DNA of 64,000 nt from Orthonyx spaldingii (Eukaryota > Chordata > Aves > Passeriformes > Orthonychidae), in NCBI GenBank assembly GCA_013397795.1, contig VZTJ01000298.1:1-64000 (forward strand), in the 5' to 3' direction. The translations under genes and the position numbers were made by a program. Within the stretch, counting starts at the first letter, position 1; each line of letters opens with the position of its first letter. This document shows, in pieces, positions 1-12,815 of the stretch. The notes under the pieces are model-generated. The model made no database searches and was not told the DNA's origin. It was given only the letters and a program-made list of their open reading frames with translations.

Positions 1-173
1 TTCTGAAAAGTGCATGCAAGGCGTGTGGACAGCTAAAGTGACCAATCATGTAACGTGTGATCGCGTGTACAGCAGTTGTAAAAGTATAAATAAGAGTTTT
101 GTGTAAACAATAAATGGCTTCTGCGAAATCATATTGATTCGTTGTTCAGAAGTCCTGAGCTCCTGCAGACACA
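1..173 (+). mobile_element. 3' part of an endogenous retroviral LTR
   Basis: A TATA-like tataaataa at 85-93 is followed 24 bases later by a poly(A) signal AATAAA at 109-114, then a short GT/CT-rich R-U5-like stretch ending at a CACA near 170-173. This spacing is typical of a compact avian retroviral LTR. The left part is outside the window. It lies in an EFHB intron, antisense to the gene. No coding sequence of the element is visible. Confidence 0.65.
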
Positions 174-865
174 TAATTTCAAGAAGAGTAACATTGCTGA
201 GTGCAAAAATAAAACCTAAGTATTTTAGAAATTAGAAATCTGAATATAAAAGTGTCAAAAAATAATTTTCATTATATAACATTCTATAACTTAAATAATA
301 CAGTGATTTGAGAGTAAAGGTGTGACAGGGTATTGTGACAAGATAACAATCTAATCATAAATGTTGAGAAAAAGCCAAGATGTCTTTGAAAGTAAGACAT
401 CAATCATTCTGTATACATTGCAATTTGTGTTATATATGAAATGCCAATTTTTTTTCCAGAGAGAAAAAAAGAAAAGATCTGAAATTCTGATGCTTGGCAA
501 CTCAGCCAGAAATACAGCTCCGAAGAAATTATGAACATAATCCCCTCTACTGTTTTCCCTTTATGAAGAAATGTCAGATTTTGAATTACAAAACTTGTTA
601 AGATTACTCCTGCTTGCGTGTCCCTTGCTCCCTCTAACTTGGATATTCCAAATTGTCCTATGAAAAGCTCCAAATGCTATTGTGTCTAATTCCATAGCAT
701 ATCACAGTAGTGAAACATACAATAATTATGAAGTTGTCTTCACTGTTATAGTCTTCATCCATATTTACCTTGCTATGCTTATGTTTCTTCATGTCTGTAT
801 CTCTACAGCACAGGAGCACTAATGTCACACATTCCTTTACATTTATACCTTTTCAGAGCACTAAC

Positions 866-1020
866 CTTATCAAAATGTCTTAATGCTTCCAGTAACACAT
901 CAAAATTCTCATAGTTAGCTTTCTTCAAACTCTGCCGAACTGCAATCAAGATAACTCTTTCTCTGTTCTTCCCACGGAGGAACTCACACGGAACCCGCAC
1001 ATGAAGGAGATCATGAACAT
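866..1020 (-). CDS. EFHB: EFHB coding exon 9, last in window
   Basis: 155 bases encoding VHDLLHVRVPCEFLRGKNRE through KANYENFDVLLEALRHFDK, acceptor TTTTTATAG, donor GTTAGT (non-optimal). The YENFDVLLEALRHFDK part is the entering helix of the first EF hand, and the exon stops as the calcium loop begins. No further EFHB exon was seen between 1 and 866. Confidence 0.88.
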
Positions 1021-4000
1021 CTATAAAAATGAACAATTCCTCAATTAGTTGTGCAGATCCAGAAAACAGACATTTACAAAAAAAAACCAAAAAAACCAAA
1101 AACAACTTGCATTCTTAAGGAGAAGGAGAATTTCAGTCTCAAGATGCTGATTTTCAGCACTGCTGAACAGCTGATAGAGCCATTTCATTACAAGATCAAG
1201 CAGTCCATATCATTATTTCTCTATGCACACACAGTTAACATCAAAAATTATGGAACACCATAATGTAGCTTCACAAATCTATCCACTGATTCCAAAAGCT
1301 TCTGAAAGCAGTAGTTGTTACTCAATGTCCAGATAATTGAGCAAAAAAGAACATATATTATTAATCTACCACTGCCAGTCTGTCATGTGCAGATACTTAT
1401 GAGAGCCAGATACTTATGTAACATTTTGGATAATTATATATCATTGGTTTCTAGAACAAAAATGTACTTTTTTATGTTACCGTTCCCATTTTCTATGTAT
1501 CCTAACTTTATTAGTATTTTTAAACACTTTGGCACACAGAGCTACAATCTTCATCCAAATCCCCTAGATGCCTAGATGCCGAGGTCACTTTCTAGAGTGC
1601 AAGAAGTTCATTCAGAATTCAGTAACAAACATGAGTAGCTCACCTAATCCCCCTCTAACAGCAATATACAAGCATTATTTTCTACTTGTTAATAATGAGT
1701 TCTTTTGTTCAGTTCCTTCTGCTCTTCCTTATAGCATGAACTTTATTACACTACATAGTGAAAGGTGTAAAAGTTTATGCATTCTCTGAACAAGCTTTCT
1801 CTGGCCTAGGTTAATTGGATAACTTTGATCCACTTCATTTTTTTGCTTCCCAATTATTGACTGTATAGTTGTTAAACATAATGTTAAAGCATCATCAATC
1901 TCAGCACTATTTGAGTTGACTAGCTTTCAAAATTTCATCATAATGAAAATTAATAGTTTTTTTTTATTTTTACTCTGCTTTCTGTCCCCTTGCAATCTTG
2001 AAAAACTTATTACTCCTTTTTATTGCTTGTTATTTTTACTCTTTTTAGAGAAATGCTTCAGAAATCATTGAGAGGGAAGATGCATAATTGATTTTAATAG
2101 CCATTTCAATTTGTCACTTTGATGTTAATAAGGATTTTCCGCCATTTCCCATTTTGCTATATTCAGATACAAAGGCTTTAAAAAGGAAAAAAAAACCCAT
2201 CAGCATAATTGCAAACCTAAAACTTCTTTATTTCTGACATTTGGTTTTTTCCCACTAGCAACTTCAAGTCTTCTCAAATTTTCATTCCAAAAATTTACTG
2301 TTGATAAATTTTTGTACCTTGCCTCTTATGATTTTATGAAAACTATATACACAACTAACAGCAATTACTTCAGCACAGTTTCATCAGCAAGACAAGATTT
2401 TATTCTGCCCTTGAACTTACCGTATTCATCTGGAGGGCTAATCAATCCAAATGTATGGTCTGGGGGAACATTCATTGTTTCTGCTATGCTGTCAATAGGA
2501 CATTTCTTTGTTAATTGTCAAACAGTACATTAATAGCCAATATAAAACCTCAGCTACTATTTTTAAAAAAGTGATTATATAATAGGGATGATAGTCATAG
2601 TTCACCTGAAATTTGTTATCAGGACTTTGTTTCAATGCTACCATTCCAGAAAAGCATCCCTTTGCAAAGCTGATTAGAACACTTGCTGTTTGTAATGAAA
2701 CACAGCCAATTGTAAATAATTAACTTTTATGCTCATTAAAAGGAAAAACATTCTATTCTATTTTTTCCCAAGAAAATTATAAGAAATGTGTGAGAAAAGT
2801 CCTCGTAGTCAAATAGTAGGAATATTTAGACAAAATCTCCAACTGAAATGTCTCAAATGAACTACTTTTAGCTAAAGTGGAAAAATTTAATCACATCTTT
2901 GCTTTTCCACATGCAATTTTGTGTCTACCAAAACCAGCAACCAAGCCCATGTCCATGTGGAAAACTTGGCTCAGTTTTATCAGAAATTGAAGATTCTGTT
3001 TGTTACATTAAAGAACTGTTTCTTTTTTCAATTTGAAAAAGATGTGATGCTTACTTTATTTTTAATAAACAATTAAAACTGTTATCTGAATCAAAAATCT
3101 CCATCAGAATTGAAAAGATAATCAGTGCTTTGTTCTAAAGCACAAAACCAACAAACAAAAACCCACACACAGAAACGGAAACACCATAATCTGAAAACTA
3201 CTATGTATATTTTTCTTATATCATTTTCACATCACACATAGGATGTGGATGGCATAAAATTCACTAAATAAGATTATGTTGTCCTCTGTCTTGTAATGTT
3301 AGTGCTGGGTTTTAGCCTGCACTGCAACCCGTCCATGACTGATCACACTGCCTCACGTTGCTCATGCTCCAGGTCTATCTCGCGTAAGCTGGGACACAGT
3401 GGAGAGAACAAACTGACTCATATTTGTGTTCACTCCTCACATGCACTCATGAGAACATTTCTCCAGATCAACTTACACCTGGGATCTTAAGTTTAAAATT
3501 AACTTTTCTACCAAAGTCAACGGTTAGGTGAGATGTTTCAGTCTTTTCCAACCTTCCTAACTGCAAAATACAGGGGGTAAAAATGTTTTAAAGAGTGCTT
3601 GTAATTTGCTTAATCTAAATTTCATCAATTCAGACACAGATCATTTAAACAGTAAGATCTACCTTCACTACATGGACACAGTATGGCTCTTAGTAACTTT
3701 AGTTAATTAGTAACTTGTGTACTTATCAGCCTAATTAGGCCAAGCAGAAGGTCCTTTTCTGTTAAATGAGTGCTGCACTGGAAGCATTGAGCACACAGTT
3801 ATAAGACATAAAAAGATATTGGAGAAATGGCAAAAGCGAGTGAATTTTGTGCTTGGAAGGTATCTTCGCTTACTTACGGATCAAGAGGTTTTCCAACCAG
3901 AGGCTGATATTTTTCCTTGAAATCATCACTTCGTTTTGACACAAGGTTTGGTGCTCTCTTCCTACAAATTATGAAAACGACTCCTGTACATATTTGTTTA

Positions 4001-7000
4001 AAAATATTCAAGATTTTTTCAATAATATTTAAAAATATTATTATATATTAAAAGAAAACAGCAACTCTTCTCAACTTAGTAACTAAAATATCTTGCTACT
4101 TCAAATCAAAGGACTTTACATAATGCTTAAGATAGGCCAAATGCTGTTACATGGTAAAAGTGATTTGGATAAACTGTTCTGAAAATCAAACCTTGCGTTT
4201 TGCATTCTGTTTAATACAGCCAAGGATAGGATTGGTGAGATGTACAATTTTCTTCAAATACAAAGAACCACTCTTCCTGATAATTCATCCCATGAATTAA
4301 CTGGTTAACTCATTGTAACTTACGAATCCAGGTCCAAGACCCAATTTAAGGTCTTGGCTGTATTTCGCCCATCTTCATAGTGAGGGGTTTCCATTCCATA
4401 AACAAAAGACTTGTTGAAGTGTGAGTTATACTTCCTATTGACTGATTCCCCTGCAGAAAAAGCAGGTATTTCAACCTGTGTAAAACACCTCAAGAAGAAA
4501 AATGTACCCAGTATCTTCATTCTTAAGACAAAACAATGAAGAAACAAAAGCAAATAACTAACAAATCTGTTCAATTAAAAATAAACAATTTGTATTCCCC
4601 CTGTTTATTGAGTAATTAGGAATAATCTCATTGTCAAAAGTAAGAGAAAAGGCAAATTAAAAAGCAAAAACTGCTTCAGTGGTAAAATAGTTGGATGTTC
4701 TTTTATGTCTGATTAAAGACAAGCCCAACAGAATAAATGAAACCATGTAGCCTAAGTGGTAAGGGTCATGCAAACAAATTGCTTTATAATCTCTACACCT
4801 GAGCAGAGATGTGTATCAATTGATGTATTGCTTTTAAAAAATGTAAAAATGTTTTTGAGGTGTTGTATTTTCAGATATACTCTTGCTATGTCTTTTTGTC
4901 ACAGAAAAAACTGTTATTCTTTTTCTTCAAGGTCTTTTCAATCATCTTTTAAAAAGAATGATAATTAGAATTTTTGAAAATATTATTCACTGCATGTTTT
5001 CTAATAAGGGCTTCATATGGCTGTATGGCAGCATGAAATTTTTATGTTATTGCTGAGCTTGTCACCAGAAAGTGTCTGCTCTGAAATTCTGTTTGGATCC
5101 TGATGAAAGAGAGAAACTAGAGGAGAAAGTACTGGAATGGGTTGGGCTCACAGTCTGTGACTTTAAATCTGAGATTGCTTTCAGTGGCATAGACAATGCC
5201 AAACTCAGCAAGCAACCAGGGCATCTGTGAGTTTCTAGTTTCCTGGAAATGTTTTACTTTTCAAACAGCACCCAAAAGATATCAGGCTTCCAACTCTGTC
5301 ATTAAGTCCTTATACTGTTTTAAATGCCCATCATGAAATGATTGACAGTTCTAGAAACTGAGATCATGCTCTCTCAGTTGCATTTTTTTTCACATAATTT
5401 TTTAAAATAATTTCTATTGTATTAATACAGTGGTAAAAATTAGTAGTTTACATTTCAAAAAAAAAGCATACCATATGCACTGAAGATACACAGAGGAACT
5501 CTTTAGGGGGTTTCTTATCAGTCTTTGAACTTACCCACGTAATAATCCTCATGTGAGAGAACGTACATATCATGTGCTTCTCTCGCTTCTTTATCCACTT
5601 CCTCAAAGGTTTTTGATGGATTTACAACCTCTCCAGCTGATAAATCTGGAAACAAATAAATAATGTATGGTTGGGGGAGGTAAGAGGGGGTTATGTCTTG
5701 TTTGGTTGGTTCTTAGTTGTAAACAACATCTTGTTAGAAAAGTTGGTAATACTGTGGAAGAATGATACTTCTTACCACATTTCTAGTCTATCTATATTCA
5801 ATCTAATAACGATGACAGGGACTTGGGATAGAATCACAGAAAGCCAGATGAACAGAATTTTCATAAGAAAGCTACATAAGTAACACAGATGTGACTTCCT
5901 CCAGTCTGTGGAGGAAAGATACACATGCCAAGTAAGTTTCTTTCATTAGACTTATTAGAATTGCTGGGAAAAGGAAGGTAAGTTGACAGCTACCTAAACA
6001 GTTCTCCCAGGAAATCTATAAAGACAGATCAGGAAGAGAGCCAAAAGCCCTGCTAGTTACCATATGCTCTCAATTGCTTGTTTTTTCATCCAAACTGAAA
6101 AACTTTTAGGCCTTTCAGTAACTGTTATATAATAACACTTCTGTTAAAATGGAGTTGTTGGAATCATACAGCATGTGTTAGATACTAAACAGCAGATTAT
6201 CTAGTATTTATAGGAAATATGTTTTAATGGCAAATTCTCCTACCTTTGAAGACTTTTATTCCAAATGTAGTATTAATTATATCCAAGCCCTCAGGTAACC
6301 TAGAAGATTGATCATGTGTTCTACCCAAAGGTGCTTCACGATTACTGGAGTAAATCGCTTCTTTCATGTCTTGCATCTTTTCTTGAAACTCAGTTTTAGG
6401 AACTGGACTTATCAATGAAGCTACCTGAAGACATCACAAACAACACCAGAGGCAGGAAAACCAACAAATTTTGATCATTCACACATCACTATGACTATAC
6501 ACACAAACAAAAGTTTGCTCATAAGTGTTCTAATGAGATCTTACATGGTTGCACTGACATAATTTCATCCACCAAGTTGCAAATCAAAACTGTATCTTGA
6601 GAGAAGACCACTAATAATCAATGCCATGCTAAATTTTCAGCTAAATAAAATGCTTATTGTGAGATATTTTTATTCTAGTTTTTCCACTTGTTAATTTATA
6701 CATTTTCTGACTGCAATCTTTCTTTTCTTAGCACATTTTAGAAACTATAGTCAAATTATAATATTACCAAATCTAAAGTGATTTGATTTTTCAGGCTATC
6801 CATCAAAGCAATAGGGACTCTAGAGAAGATTTATTATTAGACTCTCATTGAATATTATATAAAGAAATATTGAAAAAAGTAGTAGCAAATACAATTGATC
6901 CAAACCCATACTTAGCAAACTGACTAGGTTTCCAACTCTTCCTCCTGTTCATTAATAATGCAGAGTCTTCAACAGACAGTACAGGCTAAACAGATCAATC

Positions 7001-8890
7001 CATTCAACATAAAAGGAGGGACACCAAAACCTGGTTGTCTTTCATTTTGGATATGCCTAAGAAATGTCCTACTCAACATCCTCTAATATTAGGACTTACT
7101 TGCTTCATAAAAATGCACTTTACTAACACAACTGATATTTTAAGAGATATGAACACTAACTGTATGACAAAACTACCAATGATCTTCAGTTGTTTGATTA
7201 CACATTACAAAGATAATTTCTAAAGAATACACACAAAATAGTCTGGCATATCCAAGCCATCACTTTTTAGCTAAAAAAATCAGTTTCAAGCCAAAGGTAA
7301 GAAAGTGTACAGAATAATTACACCAAACTATACACACATTCTCAGATAACAGCTCTTTTGCTACAAGCTCAGCTGGTTTTATCTCTGTAACCCAGAAGAA
7401 GCAAGCAGCAAAATTTGTACCTTTATTCCTGACCATGAGGAATGCAGTTGCTTTTATTAAGAACACTCTTAAGAGGTTCATTCTTAAGCAACAAGTGAAT
7501 GAGTCACATTCTTACAGTGAGTTTGCAGCTTGACTTTATGCCATGTGTCAAGTGAGTTGCAACGTCAGGATCATCTGCTGTGCCGTAGAATATTACTTTA
7601 GCACCAGGAGCTGGATCTGTTGTATTTCGAAATTTTCGTACAACAGTTGGAGTAACAGGCTATAAGTAAGGCAAAGCAAAAGCAAGTTTATGCCAGATAT
7701 TAACAAAACATTGATGAAAAGAAAATGCACTGCAGACATTTCAGTGTCATTTCAGAGGTAAGAACAAAATACGAGGGTGCTTAAGGGCTGTAATACACGT
7801 GTAAGCTCCTGCAGATGCTGATATTGTGAGCATAAGGTCAAAATAACCCAGTTTAAATTTTATCAAACTAGCATTGCTAAGTTTCAATGCTTCCCAGTTT
7901 TAATTTGGGTAACAGCTACTTCACATGTTCTTGATGAAAACTAGAAGCTACACTTATAAATTTCAGAAACCTTTAACCTGATTCACAACAATTACACCTT
8001 CAGTGTAGCAATTTTGGAAATTATCTAAACCACAGTGTTTAGGGTTTTTTAAATTATCATTTAAAGGGAGACCTGCTATTTTACAGCATCCATTTGTGTC
8101 TCAGTAGCCTCTGACTCTTCAGGGGCATGGGGAAGGGCCAATGGGAATCACAATTTTGACAGGCATCCTTGTGAAGAAGAACCTCCATGAGAAACAATAA
8201 TAATTCCCAATAATTATTCTAATTGTGTTACCAGAGGAAAAAACTGTCTAAAACAATTACATTTAGTCCCAACTAAGCAAGCACAGTGACTTTTGTAAAA
8301 CATGTGGAATGGAAATGTACTGCCAGAAGTGTTTTTCAATCCTGCCAGCTAGTCTCTATATTTCCATGTGACAAAAACCAACGCTGAAATAAATGGTAGT
8401 TTCAAAAGAGGAGGAATGTAGAAAAGAACAGAAGCTTCTGCAAAACCAGCTCACCCTTGGTAGCACCTCTTTGAGACAACCCGCAACCGTGTTGCCCGCA
8501 GGACGCAACTTTGCAGCCTAAACAATGCAATCAAGAATTAATAAGGCATAACGAAACTCATTGTAATAATACGACTATTCAAATTGGGATCTGACACTAT
8601 GCACGGGATGTTGTCCAATTGCCCCCGTTTTGACGGGGGGTGGGAGGTGGCAAGGAGGCACACCCATTTCTGGGAGAGGGGGCTCGCAGGGAGATGCGCC
8701 CTCCTCTCCCACACGCTGCCCCTCTTCCAGCCCCTTCCCTCGGTGAGACCCAGCCCCAGAAAGGCGCAGAGAGGGACGGGCGGTTCCGCGGCATCGGTGG
8801 GACACCTTCGGCGAAGGCACTCACTGTCGGCTGCTCCAGAGTCCCGTCGGGGGCCGTCTCCTCGGGGCAGGGCGGCGGCTGCTCCGCCAT
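866..8890 (-). CDS. EFHB: EFHB (EF-hand domain family member B / CFAP21), 5' partial, nine coding exons
   Basis: Exons in transcript order are 8825-8890, 8455-8517, 7516-7659, 6244-6424, 5535-5645, 4324-4450, 3878-3961, 2421-2488 and 866-1020. All introns read GT-AG, phases match at all eight junctions, and the sum is 999 bases (333 codons) with no stop. Recognised by similarity to EFHB from memory: CLKEVLP, FYGTADDPD, SAGEVVNP, the KPLDP to PPDHTFG stretch, and FLRGKNRERV. The product is known as a microtubule inner protein of ciliary doublets (CFAP21) and as a STIM1 partner in store-operated calcium entry. The paired EF hands are C-terminal; the last exon here ends at the start of the first loop (HFDK), so the calcium-binding part is outside the window. 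The start is the first ATG in the CpG island; it gives an N-terminus far shorter than I recall for mammals (about 830 residues in total). Confidence 0.9.
2421..2488 (-). CDS. EFHB: EFHB coding exon 8
   Basis: 68 bases encoding IAETMNVPPDHTFGLISPPD then EY and one base of Asp. The acceptor (CTATTGACAG) has a weak pyrimidine tract but is the only AG giving the required phase. Donor GTAAGT. Confidence 0.85.
3878..3961 (-). CDS. EFHB: EFHB coding exon 7
   Basis: 84 bases encoding KRAPNLVSKRSDDFKEKYQP through LVGKPLD, plus two bases of Pro. Acceptor AATTTGTAG, donor GTAAGTAAG. Confidence 0.92.
4324..4450 (-). CDS. EFHB: EFHB coding exon 6
   Basis: 127 bases completing Gly and encoding ESVNRKYNSHFNKSFVYGME through TAKTLNWVLDLD, then two bases of a Ser codon. 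Acceptor CTTTTTCTGCAG, donor GTAAGT. Confidence 0.92.
5535..5645 (-). CDS. EFHB: EFHB coding exon 5
   Basis: 111 bases encoding LSAGEVVNPSKTFEEVDKEA through HDMYVLSHEDYYV, entering with two bases of a split Asp codon and leaving one base of a split Gly codon. Acceptor TGTTTCCAG, donor GTAAGT. Confidence 0.92.
6244..6424 (-). CDS. EFHB: EFHB coding exon 4
   Basis: 181 bases, entering in phase 0 and leaving one base of an Asp codon. It reads VASLISPVPKTEFQEKMQ through LDIINTTFGIKVFK, with acceptor TGTCTTCAG and donor GTAGGA. Confidence 0.9.
7516..7659 (-). CDS. EFHB: EFHB coding exon 3
   Basis: Forty-eight codons from PVTPTVVRKFRN through PGAKVIFYGTADDPD to SSCKLT, phase 0 at both ends, acceptor TTACTTATAG, donor GTAAGA. 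Strongly conserved EFHB segment. Confidence 0.92.
8455..8517 (-). CDS. EFHB: EFHB coding exon 2
   Basis: Twenty-one codons (AAKLRPAGNTVAGCLKEVLP plus R), acceptor TTGTTTAG, donor GTGAGC, phase 0 at both ends. The CLKEVLP segment is characteristic of EFHB. It is too short to stand out as an open frame and was found by splice-site reading. Confidence 0.85.
8825..8890 (-). CDS. EFHB: EFHB coding exon 1
   Basis: Twenty-two codons starting MAEQPPPCPEETAPDG and ending EQPT, followed by the donor GTGAGT. It ends in phase 0, as the next exon requires. The open frame continues past the donor for about 75 codons, but the next exons join only from this donor. The choice of start is an inference; an upstream noncoding exon cannot be excluded. 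Confidence 0.75.
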
Positions 8891-8970
8891 GGCGACCGCT
8901 CACCCTGCTCGCTCGGTAACGGCGGCGGCGGCGCCGGGAGCGCTCGTGAGAGGCGGGCGGCGCGGCCGCC

Positions 8971-9110
8971 CCTCACAGCGCTCCGCCATCCCCTCGCATC
9001 CAGCGCCCCCGTCCTGCCCCTCACAGCGCTCCGCCATCCCCTCACAGCGCTCCGCCATCCCCTCGCATCCAGCGACCCCGTCTTCTCCCCTCACAGCTCT
9101 CCCTCCACCG
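8971..9110. repeat. EFHB: GC-rich minisatellite in the EFHB promoter
   Basis: Three near-identical copies of a 21-22 base unit (CCTCACAGCGCTCCGCCATC) start near 8971, 9018 and 9039. Two copies of a related CCTCGCATCCAGCG unit and a diverged CTCACAGCTCTCC copy are interspersed. Confidence 0.85.
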
Positions 9111-9189
9111 CCCTCAGCACCCGCCACCCCCCTTACAGCTCACACCCCTCCGCGAAAGTCAGGAAACAAATTACATTGGGCTACTTTGT

Positions 9190-12100
9190 AAATGTCATGA
9201 TCTATAATTAAGGCCCAACAGCAGAGGTCACACATTCCTTAGACCGATTATTGAATCTTTAAAAATCTACCAGCTTTCAGACAGGCGGGTTGAATCTTGA
9301 GGTTGAAATGAGGCCTTACATGGTCAAAAGTCTGATCAAACTTTCAATCTTTATGACTGTAACACAAAAAAATACAGCCCCTTCCACAAATGTTGTCACA
9401 TGTTATTAAAATATTGTATGCTGGGGCTATTCCTGTAGAGAAAACTGCAGCTCCTACCCACACACAGCATGGAGGTGGGTGAGAGAAGCCCGTCAGCACT
9501 ACCCCATGTATCAGACACGTGAGTGCTCTCACTGTTTGTCTTAAATGAGTCAACACCTCATATATCTAACCCACTGTATTTGCCTTTTAGAAACAGATGT
9601 GGATTATTTCAGAAAAGCAGCGTGGGTAAGACTGAACAAGTTTCACCGCTGTTTAACAGACCCTCAGCTTTCACAAAGACCTTTATTCTCAGATGACATT
9701 TAGTAAACTATCCCCTTCTTCCCAGCAAAATATCTCAATTTAATCATATCTTGCTCCCTTCTCTATCGTCCTGTGATGGCAAAACCAAATTTAGATATAC
9801 AGACCAATTTTAAATATACAGACCTTAATCGTAATTAATCACACATTACCAAGTGTTACCATTTTATTCGCTGCTCTAACATTTGTTAGATAAGGATTTT
9901 ATATGAATGATGCTAAATTAAACCTAAATTCCTTTTCTACAAATGGAAGGTGAGAGGCTCAGGCAGCCACTGCTGTCCAATGACCTGTTCCAGCTGTCCA
10001 AGTCACCAACAGTACTTGTCAGTGCTATCATCCATGAACTTCCAGCACATACAAACATAGCTTGGTCTTCTCCAGGCAAGAAAAATCATGTATAGCATCA
10101 GCTGTCATCTAGCTGTGGCAATGTTGGTGCCCTTTTTCAAAAGAAGTTATGTGGTTTTCTGCTGTAGACATGGCTGCACCACACCACTAATATGGAACAT
10201 CCATGTCCACTCGGGAACTAAAGAAGCTCTTGTAAAGTCTTAATGTGTTCAGTTCTTTTCATATTTCAATCATATTTGTTGTTGCTTGAAGTTTAGTGTG
10301 TTCCTGCCAAATAAAGCAATAATTTTTGGTAGTTTAATAATGAAAAAGATTGGTTATGTCTTGTCTTGTGATCCATTCATCTGTAAGGTGCAATTCCTAT
10401 GTAGTAAAGTTGTGAGAAGAAAGGAGAAATATTTATAGAGAGGAAGAGCAAAGTACACTAATGTAAAAATTGGATGGTAATAATAGGGTACAGGAAACTG
10501 GGACTTGAACTTTTTATCCTTGTGTTTGTTGTATTTCTAGCTGGCTCTCTACCTGTGCTCAAGGTATTATAATTTTTATACATTCTGTTCATTGCTGATT
10601 TATTTTTACCTTGTTTTTTCCCCAGTAGGTGGCCACACTTACTAATTGAAAGCATCCACTCAGTCCCGATGGAGTGGATTGTGTCGAAGGCATAAAAATA
10701 GGACTTGGACATGTAGAAATAATGCCTATTGCAGAAACAAGTAGAGCAGAAGTCCTCAGCCTTCTTTTTTTGCCTCTCTGTGCTTGTTTTCTTTTCTGTG
10801 GAAATGTAGGTCCCTATAAATCAATTTGAAACCTACTAACAATATACAGTCTTTCCTGTAATTCTTTTCATTCTGGAATCAGTGTCATAGCCATTCTTTC
10901 TTATACTGAAAGTTATTTTGGCCATAGAAAGAATATTTGTAGAGTGGGAAGAACCTGTAATTTTAAAGACAAGCTGATGAAGTAGCAAAAACCATTTGAA
11001 TTCAATTTTAGGAAAAAAGAAATCAAAACTTCCTTTACTTGAGCATGAGTTTGTCATCTCCTATGTTAAAAAAGTAGGATCTCTAGAGAAAGCTGTTCGG
11101 AAAAAGTTGAACAAAATTTTCTATTCTACAGCAGCATTTTTTTTTTCCTCAACAGTACTTGACATTTCACTAGTTTCTGACATCCAATTCCCACAATCTA
11201 ATGCCTTTTTCTGTCTTGTTTAGGCTAAAACTGAGGAATGGAAACTGTCTAAACTGTCTGCATTTTACTTTCTTTATGAAGCGCAGACTCCCCATGTTCT
11301 GCAACACAGTTCTCACTCTGACTACGGTACTGGCATAAACTGGAGTCAAAGCACTGAGTTTATACATTCCTTAAGGTCTCTGAAGGCCAGAGAACTCCGT
11401 GTAAAACACTCCAAATGTTGTGAAACATCTGAATCACGTCAGCCATGCCAATGCACTTTGCTGTTACTGCCTGGTTGCTTTCACATTTTTTTATTCAATT
11501 TATTTACATATAGAAAATTACAGTTTTCTATGTGCTGCACACTTTCTATATGTTACGATATGACCAAGCCAATGTAGGTACAGAGACAATGTACACAAGT
11601 AGAGATAGAAGGCAGAAAAAAAGAATGTTATAGCAGATGGACACTTAAAAAAATAAATTGGGAATTCAAACACAATAAAGAGATTCTGTACAACCTCTAA
11701 ACTCAACTTCCACTTATTATTACACATCTAGCATTAGAATTAAACACAAAAAGGCTGAACAGAACATACTATTAAACTATGCAGAGAAATGTCAAAATAG
11801 ATGGAAAGCCACCTGGTACAACCATGACCCACTAACATAAATTTGTTAATATCACCAGCACAGTTTCACTTTTGGTATTTGATATATGAACCATGATGAA
11901 ATAAAATATGAAAACATGAACCTTGGTAGGGCTATGTGTGTGATTTCAGAGCTTTCCTCCAACATCTATTTGTGCAGACTACAACAGAAGAAGCTTATCT
12001 TCACCACTAGATCTCACAGAGACGTGTCAAGCCCAAAATGCAGTAACTGGAACTCGGTCATTTGGTTACTGCCACGTTCTCTCATGCCTCTATTTCACAC

Positions 12101-12815
12101 ATTCACAGTGAACCTGTGGTATTTGCTGTCCCTCTGTGTCAGTGTCAACCAGCTGTGAACAATTTGGGTGTTTCACAAAGCAAGAGAGGCGTGCTATAGC
12201 TCTGCCTTGCAGTCAGGGAGTTAAGTTAGCCAGCAGGAACTTCCTACATGTAACACGGGCTTCCCAACAGCACAGATATACACAGTATCAGAGCTCTGCT
12301 GTTGTGGGATCTGTGTTCCAGAGGACATCCATCACATAATCCAAGCCACGGACTGCTGATATACTTATGAGACAAAAAGCATACGAGATTTCCATTCATG
12401 CTAGCAGTTTCAGCAAAATGGCCTACTGCAATGCATCTGAAATCTGCTCAAATCATTTTGATAAGAAAAATTCTATAATCTCTCATGTGAAAGTAATGCT
12501 TTATCCCTTTTGCCCCCTTTTCATTAGTGCAACTGTATCACATGAATAGAATTCCTGCATTAAAAATTCCATTCAGCTTTGAACTTCAGATATATCTGAT
12601 AATCTGAAAGATTATTTCAATTTTAGGAAGTATTTATTTATATTAGAAGCATAGATAATGATCCTTATATATGGAATAGTATGGTTCTTCATTTGATAAG
12701 ATTAGTGAAACATGAAATGTCATGTATGATGTGCTTAATCTCTGAATTGAATTTCGTTCAAGTAATTCTAAAGATTCAGTGTAATATTTTCCCTCAAAAA
12801 CTGTTCCCGTATGTA
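9190..12815. other. Intergenic spacer, no gene recognised
   Basis: AT-rich sequence between the head-to-head EFHB and RAB5A promoters. Short open frames on both strands have no recognisable protein content. I see no convincing exon or RNA gene. Confidence 0.6.

Larger units (their letters stand above)
8600..9150. promoter_or_regulatory. EFHB: CpG-island promoter of EFHB
   Basis: A CpG-dense stretch in otherwise AT-rich DNA. It covers the first coding exon and at least 250 bases upstream. No TATA box was seen. Open frames on both strands here are GC-driven and not taken as genes. Confidence 0.75.

Noticed and set aside
404..673. Minus-strand 89-codon frame left of the last EFHB exon
   Set aside because: Does not resemble the EF-hand exons expected next, and no suitable splice sites were seen.
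5830..5850. Short GGGATAGAATCACAGAAAG resembling a CR1 end
   Set aside because: Similarity is confined to about a dozen bases, with no CR1 body adjoining.
8538..9191. Several overlapping open frames on both strands around the EFHB promoter
   Set aside because: GC-rich shadows. Only the 66 bases at 8825-8890 join in frame to downstream EFHB exons; the minisatellite creates repeated peptide in the others.
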